Assembly (NCBI GenBank): GCA_020137815.1
Contig: CM035355.1
Span: forward strand, 991,463-1,055,462
Direction of reading: 5' to 3'
From: Hormiphora californensis
Lineage: Eukaryota > Ctenophora > Tentaculata > Cydippida > Pleurobrachiidae
Length of the DNA stretch: 64,000 bases
Under the pieces are notes generated by a model, which made no database searches, was not told the origin of the DNA, and was given only the letters and a program-made list of their open reading frames with translations. Of the stretch, positions 21,344 through 33,300 are shown in pieces (the first letter of the stretch is position 1; the number at the start of each line of letters is the position of its first letter). A program made the position numbers and the translations under genes.

Positions 21344-24300
21344 ATGAACACCCAGAATATGCTAACAATAGGAGCTGGTTTTCTTGCTGGTAAGTATTTA
21401 TACGTGAGATAGGAAACTAGGGTCCAGCCAAAGCATTTCCCACACCCCTGCACAATGATTTTGGGCCTAACAGACCCAACTGGTGTCGTTAGCCTGCAGT
21501 AAAAGAATCGATCAAGACTTCGATGCCATAGCACACAAGCTAGCAATAAACCCATTTCGATAAGCAGATCAATCTATACAATCTATACAGTGCATACTGA
21601 AATCTAGACCCAACCTAATATGACCCCTGCTGTGTGCGGTCGGATTTTAGACAGGTGTCCTGATTATTATAATATGTGTTTACAGTTTAATAGCTTCAGG
21701 CGTTCAAGCGGCTAGTCTCTGGTACTGGGGCCAAACCGATCAGGTAATATTAAGTAGACGCATATTAATAGAAAATACAACAGGCAGGTGTGTATGTGTT
21801 GCTCTAGCTGTTATTGCGTACCAAACTTTCACCTGGCCGATCTGACTCGAATTCGAAAATTTGGGAAAATCTCACACTCTTCGGAATCTTGATTACTGAG
21901 CAGAATCCAGATTCAAGTTGGCTGTATGACTCACCTCGTTCTGAGTATGATTTACATACCATGAGTTTTTCTGTCACGTGACCCAGCCCAGTGAAGTATG
22001 ACACTTAGATAATAGATCGGACTAGACTAACTTTAGTTGCAGTAAAGTCTCGAGAACCTTGATATTTTTGAACTTTTGAAGATTCGCTGTTCCTCACGTC
22101 TGTGCAGTACGTCATGTTTATACAGGAGGAATTAGCCGTGATATGTGCAGTAATACCCTCATTAAGAAATATTTTTGCCCGGTAAGTTTTTCATTTAGCG
22201 AAATATAATTATTATGGTTCATTGTTAAGTGGTGGCCCTTTCCTTGGTTATGCAGTTCTGATAGGTTTAATGTTCCCTGTAATTTCTTGTCAAAAATAGA
22301 ATTGCATGAACATGCTTTAAATGCAAACATGTCTGTCTAAACCCGACAATTCTTCATTTCTTCTCCTTATATTGACTAGCTACACACAGTGAGCGTTTCC
22401 ACTAAACGTGTCGAACAAGGATGATCATTATCTACCTCGCATCTTTCCTTGCGATTGGTCTTGCTACGTTTGTCCGCCTGTTATATGGCCGGAATCAGCA
22501 GCAGTTTATCAAGGTAAATTAAACGAACCTGGCTTACAATTCTAACGCTTTATTTTAATAAAACGGATCCTGACTGTGGAGGCAAGTACGGAGCTGTGGT
22601 CTGATATAATAGTGTGAAAGCTAGTACAATTTTTCATCTTGTTGTATCTTGGTTTAGAAGTGGCGATCTTTTGTTTCTTAGATAATACACTTCCATTAAT
22701 TTAAAAGATTGAAATTTTAAACATGTGTAGGGTGACAGGGTCGCTTTCTACCTATCTGATTTACAGGCATCCACATTAATTTTAGAATTGAATGCATTTA
22801 TAGTACTACGCTCCCTGATAGTTGTTTCCAGATCAATAATAACACAAACAAACAACTTCAGTATTAGATTAGTCCAGAGGGAATATATGTTTTTTAAAAC
22901 TAACTCTTTTTATCTCTCTAAACTTTTTGTAACTCTTTGTTGCCTTATATTTTGAACTTTATTAACATATTATATCATTATTTCCTCAGGCTGAAGAACG
23001 TGATACATCATTTGGCAGTCAGGGCAGGGAACGATCAAGGTAACGACTTTTTGCATGTTGAAAAATGAAATTAGAAAGACATGGAAAGGCGGTGTTATGT
23101 GAACATAACGCAAATTAGGAATTTCACTCAGAGGGTGGCATATAATCCACTGTATAACAAGAATAAATTCTACAGATCGGAGACCACAGTTTTTCAAGAT
23201 TCCGATAAGGTTTTATCAGCAGATCACAGAGCTCGCTCCGTCGACAACTTGTCTATCACAGTGCCAAATTTAGTTGCACATCACCACAAGGTAATATAAG
23301 CAGTTCTAATACTATGTAGTAGAACTATGCATAATTCACTGCAATGGTTCTGTTACCCACTGTTACCAACCTAATCTCTAAGAAACCTTTTCACATTGAC
23401 CCATTTTATCTCTAAGAAACTTTCCCACTTTGATTCACCTTATCTCTAAGAAACCTTCCCACTTTGACCCATCTTATCTCTAAGAAATCTTCCCACTTTG
23501 ACCAATCTTATCTCTAAGAAACCTTCCCACTTTGACCCATCTTATCTCTAAGAAACCTTCTCACTTTGACCCATCTTATCTCTAAGAAACTTTCCCACTT
23601 TGACCCATCTTATCTCTAAGAAACCTTCCCACTTTGACCCATCTTATCTCTAAGAAACCTTCCCACTTTGACCCATCTTATCTCTAAGAAACCTTCCCAC
23701 TTTGACCCATCTTATCTCTAAGAAACCTTCCCACTTTGACCCATCTTATCTCTAAGAAACCTTCCCACTTTGACCCATCTTATCTCTAAGAAACCTTCCC
23801 ACTTTGACCCATCTTATCTCTAAGAAACCTTCTCACTTTGGCCCATCTTATCTCTAAGAAACCTTCTCACTTTGACCCATCTTATATCTAAGAAACCTTC
23901 TCACTTTGACCCATCTTATCTATAAGAAACCTTCTCACTTTGACCCATCTTATCTTTAAGAAACCTTCCCACTTTGACCCATCTTATCTCTAAGAAACCT
24001 TCTCACTATGACCCATCTTATATCTAAGAAACCTTCTCACTTTGACCCATCTTATCTCTAAGAAACCTTCTCACTTTGACCCATCTTATCTTTAAGAAAC
24101 CTTCTCACTTTGACGCATCTTATCTCTAAGAAACCTTCTCACTTTGACCCATCTTATCTCTAAGAAATCTTCCCACTTTGACCCATATTATCTCTAAGAA
24201 ATCTTCCCACTTTGACCAATCTTATCTCTAAGAAACCTTCCCACTTTGATCCATCTTATCTCTAAGAAACCTTCTCACTTTGACCCATCTTATCTCTAAG

Positions 24301-27300
24301 AAACCTTCCCACTTTGACCCATCTTATCTCTAAGAAACCTTCTCACTATGACCCATCTTATATCTAAGAAACCTTCTCACTTTGACACATCTTATCTCTA
24401 AGAAACCTTCTCACTTTGACCCATCTTATCTCTAAAAATCCTTCCTACTTTGACCAACCTTACCTCTAAGAAACTTTCCCACTTTGACCTACCTAATCTC
24501 TAAGAAACTTTCCCACTTTATCCCACTTAATCTCTAAGAACTTTCCCACTTTGAGTTTCGACCCACCTAATCTCTATGAAAATTTTCCACTTTGTCCCAC
24601 CTAATCTCTAAGAAACCTTCTCACTTTGACCCATCTTATCTCTAAGAAACTTTCCCACTTTGACCTACCTAATCTCTAAGAAACTTGCCCACTTTGACCC
24701 CCCCCCTAATCTCTAAGAAACTTCCCACTTTGACCAACCTAATCTGTAAGAAACTTTTCCATTTTAACATATCTTATCTCTAAGAAACCTTCCCACTTTG
24801 ACCCATCTTATCTCTAAGAAACCTTCCCACTTTGACCCATCTTATCTCTAAGAAACCTTCCCACTTTGACCCATCTTATCTCTAAGAAACCTTCTCACTT
24901 TGACCCATCTTATCTCTAAGAAACCTTCCCACTTTGACCCATCTTATCTCTAAGAAACCTTCCCATCTTATCTCTAAGAAATCTTCCCACTTTGACCAAT
25001 CTTATCTCTAAGAAACCTTCACACTTTGACCAACCTAATCTGTAAGAAACTTTCCCATTTTAACCCACCTAATCTCTAAGAAACTTCCCCATTTTAACCC
25101 ACCTTATCTCTAAGAAACTTTCCCATTTTGACCCATGTTATCTCTAAGAAAACCTTCTGGTGCAACATGCACTATCAATACAAAGTTATTTAAAGAACGG
25201 TGATCACTCATATTTTTCCTCAGTCCGTAGAGAATTCGTTTCCGGTATCAACGAATACGAACAACACATTACAACTAATTGAGCAAGACATCCCTTCGAC
25301 TTGGTGTTCAACTGACAAGCTCTCTGTTAAGACAACAAATATGTCAGCAAGTTTAACTGAGATTCACAATCTTGGATCTCTTCTTTGCGAAGGTATAGGC
25401 CTACTGCCTATACACCTTCACTTGACTAGGATAGATCTAACAGATCACATACAAACGATTAGATCAGAAACTTTTTAATATAAAACTCTCGGAATAAAAC
25501 CCAGTAATCACACAACTAAGAAACACCCCAATCGTGGGGGTAACTTTTGTGCTTGCCAGCGCAGTGACTAACCGTTTTTATTTTAGGGTTATCAAGGGTT
25601 TCGTCTGAAGATGTTATCAGTTCGAATTGTGAAAGCTACACAACAACACAAGCCAGATCCTCTCCTGCTATTCAGACAAGTATGTTAATAAAATATACCT
25701 TCGAAAGAATTGTCTTCCCTTTTTCTCCTTCAGGCCAGGAATTCGCTGTTTTGCAGGAAATAATTTACTTCTGTTCCGTCTGAGTGTTATCAGCTATATT
25801 ATTCAAGAAAACACAGCCAAGTCTTGCCGAAAAGGCGAGACAGCATAGAGCCGGATTATCATTTAGTTTCGGAATCACCGCCAGATCTGTCTGTCGTCTG
25901 CAGCATTGCAGCAAGGAACTTAGCCGTGTACTTTAGTGGAACGCGCGGTAACATTGATAAGGTTTAAGCTGCGCGCACGGCGGGAAACATAGGACAGCTG
26001 ACATGAATATCACCAAAATGAAAATGACCACAACATGATCTCCAATAAGGAACCATAATCAGGGTGTGAACTGCATGTCGTGTTTGCTAGTCGCGAGCGC
26101 GCTTGCGAGACAAGTAAACACGTCAAGGTTCATTAACAAGCATGCTGCTCAGTCATTTTAGATTTAATACACAATGTAAGGATACCATGTAATAGGTGAG
26201 ACTCTTGCCGTCACCCTCGTTCAAGTCCCGTGAAAAACGGAGCAGTACACGCAAACTGATGCCCATTTTCCTCGCGTGACCCCGATTCAGCAGTTTGAGA
26301 CACCAACTCTTTAGGGGGCCATATCTCAGGAACCAGACAAGATAGGAAAAATCGCCGTCTAATGAGGCGTACAGTTTTTAATCTAGTTTACCACTGTACC
26401 GGCCGTTTCACTCTCCGACCTAAAATAAAAATCGCAACCCCACAAAACTTCAAAATAATGAAATTCGCATCTCGCATGTCGTGTTGCATGTCGTGTCATG
26501 TTATTGACGCGCTCGCGTTCAACTCTCACACAGCAGCTGCAGAACATGGCGGGAAACATCGAGGAGTAGAGAGAGGGTCGGTGCCGAATCAAATATTTCT
26601 TGATCTTGATCTACTCCATCTCTCAGCTATCCTACCCCTCATCAACTCGATCTCTCAGCTACCCTACCCCTCATCTACTCCATCTTTCAGCTACCCTACC
26701 CCTCATCTACTCCATCTTTCAGCTACCCTACCCCTTATCTAGTCCATCTCTCAGCTACCCTACTCCTCATCTACTCCATCTCTCAGCTTCCCTATTAGGG
26801 AAGCATAGAGATGGGAACGATTAGGGGTAGGGAATCCCTATCCATAATCGTTTCCATCTCTATGCTTCCCTAGCCCTCATCAACTCCATCTTTCAGCTAC
26901 CCTACCCCTAATCTAGTCCATCTCTCCGCTACCCTACTCCTCATCTACTCCATCTCTCAGCTACCCTACCTCCCATTTACTCCATCTCTCAGCTTCCCTA
27001 CCTCCCATTTACTCCATCTCTCAGCTTCCCTACCTCCCATTTACTCCATCTCTCAGCTTACCTACCTCCCATTTACTCCATCTCTCAGCTTCCCTACCTC
27101 TCATTTACTCCATCTCTCAGCTTCCCTACCTCCCATTTACTCCATCTCTCAGCTACCCAACCTCCCATTCACTCCATCTCTCAGCTTCCCTACCTCCCAT
27201 TTGATCCATCTCTCAGCTTCCCTACCTCTCATTTAGTACTCCATCTCTCAGCTACCCTACCTCCCATTTACTCCATCTCTCAGCTTCCCTACCTCCCATT

Positions 27301-30300
27301 TACTCCATCTCTCAGCTTCCCTACCTCCCATTTACTCCATCTCACAGCTACCTTACCTTCCATTTACTCCATCTCTCAGCTTCCCTTCCCCCCATTTACT
27401 CCATCTCTCAGCTACCCTACCTCCCATTTACTCCATCTCTCAGCTTCCCTACCTCCCATTTACTCCATCCCTGCCTCCCATTTACTCCATCTCTCAGCTA
27501 CCCTACCTCCCATTCACTCCATCTCTCAGCTACCCTACCACCCATTTACTCCATCTCTCAGCTTCCCTACCTCCCATTTACTCCATCTCTCAGCTTCCCT
27601 ACCTCCCATTTACTCCATCCCTCAGCTTCCCTACCTCCCATTTACTCCATCCCTCAACTTCCCTACCTCCCATTTACTCCATCTCTCAGCTACCCTACCT
27701 CCCATTTACTCCATCTCTCAGCTTCCCTACCTCCCATTTACTCCATCTCTCAGCTTCCCTACCTCCCATTTACTCCATTTCACAGCTACCTTACCTTCCA
27801 TTTACTCCATCTCTCAGCTTCCCTTCCCCCCATTTACTCCATCTCTCAGCTACCCTACCTCCCATTTACTCCATCTCTCAGCTTCCCTACCTCCCATTTA
27901 CTCCATCCCTGCCTCCCATTTACTCCATCTCTCAGCTACCCTACCTCCCATTCACTCCATCTCTCAGCTACCCTACCACCCATTTACTCCATCTCTCAGC
28001 TTCCCTACCTCCCATTTACTCCATCTCTCAGCTTCCCTACCTCCCATTTACTCCATCCCTCAGCTTCCCTACCTCCCATTTACTCCATCTCTTAACTTCC
28101 CTACCTCCCATTTACTCCATCTCTCAGCTACCCTACCTCCCATTTACTCCATCTCTCAGCTTCCCTACCTCCCATTTACTCCATCTTTCAGCTTCCCTTC
28201 CTCCCATTTACTCCATCGCTTACCTTCCCTACCTCCCATTTACTCCATCTCTCAGCTTCCCTACCTCCCATTTACTCCATCTCTCAGCTTCCCTACCTCC
28301 CATTTACTCCATCTCTCATTTATCCTAACATTCCTACCCCTGAGAGATGGAGTAAATGGGAGGTAGGGAAGCTGAGACTTGAGAGATGGAGTAAATGGGA
28401 GGTAGGGTAGCTGAGAGATGGAGTAAATGGGAGGAAGGGAAGCTGAGAGATGGAGTAAATGGAAGGTAAGGTAGCTGAGAGATGGAGTAAATGGGAGGTA
28501 GGGAAGCTGAGAGATAGAGTAAATGGGAGGTAGGGAAGCTGAGAGATGGAGTAAATGGGAGGTAGGGTAGCTGAGAGATGGAGTACGACATGAGAGGTAG
28601 GGTAGCTGAGAGATGGAGTAAGTAAATGAGAGGTAGGGAAGCTGAGAAATGGAGTAAATGGGAGGTAGGGAAGCTGAGAGATGGATCAAATGGGAGGTAG
28701 GGTAGCTGAGGGATAGAGTAAATGGGAGGTAGGGAAGCTGAGAGATGGAGTAAATGGAAGGTAGGTAAGCTGAGAGATGGAGTAAATGGGAGGTAGGGTA
28801 TCTGAGAGATGGAGTAAATGGGAGGTAGGGAAGCTGAGAGATGGAGTAAATGGGAGGTAGGGTAGCTGATAGATGGAGTGAATGGGAGGTTGGGTAGCGG
28901 AGAGATGGACTAGATTAGGGGTAGGGTAGCTGAAAGATGGAGTTGATGAGGGCTAGGGAAGCATAGAGATGGAAACGATTATGGATAGGGATTCCCTACC
29001 CCTAATCGTTTCCATCTCTATGCTTCCCTAATAGGGAAGCTGAGAGATGGAGTAGATGAGGAGTAGGGTAGCTGAGAGATGGACTAGATAAGGGGTAGGG
29101 TAGCTGAAAGATGGAGTAGATGAGGGGTAGGGTAGCTGAAAGATGGAGTAGATGAGGGGTAGGGTAGCTGAGAGATCGAGTTGATGAGGGGTAGGATAGC
29201 TGAGAGATGGAGTAGATCAAGATCAAGAAATATTTGATTCGGCACCGACCCTCTCTCTACTCCTCGATGTTTCCCGCCATGTTCTGCAGCTGCTGTGTGA
29301 GAGTTGAACGCGAGCGCGTCAATAACATGACACGACATGCAACACGACATGCGAGATGCGAATTTCATTATTTTGAAGTTTTGTGGGGTTGCGATTTTTA
29401 TTTTAGGTCGGAGAGTGAAACGGCCGGTACAGTGGTAAACTAGATTAAAAACTGTACGCCTCATTAGACGGCGATTTTTCCTATCTTGTCTGGTTCCTGA
29501 GATATGGCCCCCTAAAGAGTTGGTGTCACGCGAGGAAAATGGGCATCAGTTTGCGTGTACTGCTCCGTTTTTCACGGGACTTGAACGAGGGTGACGGCAA
29601 GAGTCTCACCTATTACATGGTATCCTTACATTGTGTATTAAATCTAAAATGACTGAGCAGCATGCTTGTTAATGAACCTTGACGTGTTTACTTGTCTCGC
29701 AAGCGCGCTCGCGACTAGCAAACACGACATGCAGTTCACACCCTGATAATAAAGTTCAAGAGCCTCCAAGAGCGCACCCAATCCAAGAGAGACCAAAATC
29801 AAGAGCACACCACAATCAAGAGAGACCAAAATCAAGAGCACACCAGAATCAAGAGAGACCAAATTCAAGAGCGCACCACATCTGGTATCTTCTGGATAGG
29901 GAGCTCTCTTGATTGTGGTGCGCTCTTGATTTGGTCTCTCTTGATTCTGGTGTGCTCTTGATTTGGTCTCTCTTGATTGTGGTGTGCTCTTGATTTTGGT
30001 CTCTCTTGATTGTGGTGCGCTCTTGATTTTGGTCTCTCTTGGATTGGGTGCGCTCTTGGAGGCTCTTGAACTTTATTATGGTTCCTTATGGCCGAATGTT
30101 ATGGACATTGTCCATAACATTCGGCCATTAATTGATGAGGTATTGATGAGGTATAAATTTCCGCCAATTTAGGAGATAAACAATTAAATTTCACCCCAGG
30201 AAAATCGGGGTCTGACCATTATATGCAAAATAATTTTGTTTTCAGTTAGTAAGCAGCAAAACGATGATGTATCAGACAGGATGCAGTTGTATTCCGTCTC

Positions 30301-33300
30301 TAGTGATCTAGAGGATGCTGGGATGTCAACTTCTGAACACTACAGTATGGCTACTTCAAGTGATCACCTTTATTGTTCTCCAGAAGCCTGTGTAAGTTGA
30401 CTACACTCGTGTTTTCATCCACATGTGTCAATTTGAGGTAGACGGTGGTTCATCTTAATATTACTAAAGTCGGATTTTTTGAAGTTGTCACCCCCCTTTT
30501 TGTGTGTGGAATGTTTTTGCGCGTCACATCACATGTTAACGTGTGGTGTGCGCGTCAAAATTGATAAATTTCACATGCGCGGTCATTTTGGGGTGACAAC
30601 TTCAAAAAATCCGACTTTACTAGCTACTCCTGCCCATTACAATCTCTCAATTTCCAGTAACTTCTCCCCCTTACCCCAGTTTACCTTGTTGAGGGAGGGA
30701 GGAGGGTGGAGACTCACTCCTTACTCAACAAAGTTTAACAGCCCCAGTATCAATAATCGAGGATCTGTAACAGCCCCCTCATTTTCAGCACTCAGAGGTA
30801 GAGTTTGTTTCGTTTGTTGATGAGATGATGAGTTCATTGAACACACCAACTCATATAGACCGGGATACTGTGTACACTCCTTTCAGTGGGGGACACACTC
30901 CTACAACCAGTAAGTTATCTTTTTGTGATTATTATTTGTTTGATATAAGTTCCTGCCAAGCTTCCTAATTGGTTTCATTGGACAGGGTTAGTTTAGATCA
31001 ATCGGAATCACAAAATTGAGCTCTAGATATCGATTTTGGTTCCGGTAAATCGGGACCCGGTAAATCGGGGTCGGGCTGTATTAGGCGATATGAGATACAG
31101 CATACTGTGAAAGGTTCGTGTGGTAGGGTTATCAGTTCGTGTGCCAATCCAATTCTGATGAGTAGTGGCCTGGGTCAGATAGCTATAATAGGCCAAAAGG
31201 CAAAAGGGTGTGAAGATGTGGCGATATAAGATGGTTTTGGCTTGGAAGTTCCTCCTTGATTGATATTCATTATTCATATTGTATTGGTTGTAATAAGTTG
31301 GCTGTAATAACAACAGTGGATTGTATCTCAATTGGTTTTAACTGTAGTTAGCAAGCTAGTTATCGTAGTGTGTGGGTAGCACCTACTTCTGAGATCACAT
31401 GCGTTATGTTTGCTAAACTTATAGTCTGAAAATAAACACTTTTCGTCACTGCCTTGTGTATGTGTGTGTTTTGTTGTCAGCTATAATACATTGTAACATC
31501 TCTAGCTCACGATCATCAGCACGCTTTAAAATTTATAATCTATCGTTCGTGTTATCCATTCGGTAACCTTTGAGCTCAGGGTCAATCAGCTTAATTTTCG
31601 TTTTAGTAAACTAGTTACACATTATGGTGCTTTGGTTGCCTTTGTGTGAGTCTGAGCCAGCGAAGTAATGTTTTGATGACAGATTGTTGATATTGTGCAC
31701 GCCTTTGTTTTTACCAATTCGTGTTGAATGACGGCCTCCCTTGAACCTCCTGGAAATCTCCCGGGGACGTCCCCCAGAGAGGTCCCAGCTGGGTGATCAT
31801 AATATGCACCGCCCGAGACATCATGTACTGCCAGAAATGTGATTCGGTGACAATTCTAACATGCACGAATCTCCCACACTTTTCTGGTATCACAGGACGT
31901 CTCCATCTCGGTCGGTGCATGATCACCCAGCTAGGACCTCTCTGGGGGACGTCCCAGGGAGATTTCCAGGAGGTTCAAGAGAGGCCGTCATATTTCGTAA
32001 GGAGTGGTAGAAACTTACCTTCACTAACTCCTTACACAATTATCTCATTATCTCAAGCTTTCCTTTCCTCTCTAGGTCACCAGAACATCATCAGCTCGTT
32101 ATCAGAATCGGATCTAGAGAAGAATTCTGGGTCATATTCAGATTTCCGTTTTCTAAGGACTATCTTGGAGAGCGACCAACTGTCAGAGCTACACAAAGTA
32201 TGAAGAACTATGACAGAACAGAATAAGATGACGGACGAGACAAACGACAATACACAACAACCTCCCCCTCCCAATCCTCGTATTGTATTTACACAACCCA
32301 GTACAGACTCTATTCAGAACTATTTTGTGCGTTATAACACAGAGGACGCCCAGGAAGGCCTGGAAGAGTTTCTAACCTCATCCTCAGATGATGGGGCGAT
32401 TTATATCAACCAAGAAACTGTCGCCAGTTATGCTTCCTCATCTCATAAATCTGATCCGCCGAAAGACACTGCACTCATCCAAGGTGATATCGGGGTGACG
32501 CTATCTGAGGCGGTCGATACAAACACAGAAACTTCTGATGAAGGTTTCCAGAAGTCTTTTGATAAAACACGCGATTTCTTTGAGAATCTGGTGGGCGATG
32601 CCAACACTTCACAATTTAAATCTGAATCACAAAACACGAGTATACACTATGGAGATCAAACCACAGAGGGTGGTAAAAGGTTCCAAAAAAGTATTGACGA
32701 CAGTTTAGCAACACTGGATAGAGAAATAATGGAGTTAACCTGCATTGAATCTCTTACGACAGAAGTTAGTACGCAACTCAACATACAGAATCAAGCTTCC
32801 AGCACCCAATCTTCAGTTACCGAGGAAAACATATTCGATGGAAATATCCTGGACACATCGGATGCTGAAAAGGTGGAGCTTCTAGGATCAGTTGAAAATC
32901 TCATTGATAAGCTTTTAAGTAATATTGCAAGTGAGGATCAGGATGAGGAGGAGGTTCAGAAGCTTGCTAATCTACGATACTCTACCTTTCAACAAGATAG
33001 TTTCTCTCCAAAAAGATTAAGAACTAAAAGTGCTGGTGAATGTATTAAACGGGAGGTTGACGATGAGCCACCTCGTCGGAGTCGAAGTGAGAAGAGAACA
33101 AGATACGACCGTAATGGAGCAACAGAGAGGAGACAGCTAAGGATGAATCAATCAGCAGTCAGATCTACGAGCAGTAATGACTTGACAGAAGAAGAGCGAG
33201 ATGCTGCCCTTACTGCGCTTTATTCCACTCGACTTTATCAACGAAAATCGTTCAAACGAAACTTTTTAAAGTTCCTAAGTCAAAACAATCCAGACCTTGT

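Noticed and set aside
23365-25155. CRISPR-like array of 34-base repeats
   Set aside because: Units abut with no unique spacers and lie in a eukaryotic intron; it is a minisatellite.
26362-29464. Identical 126-codon frames on opposite strands in the palindrome arms
   Set aside because: The frames are mostly minisatellite and are mirrored only because the DNA is an inverted repeat; no conserved protein or splice context.
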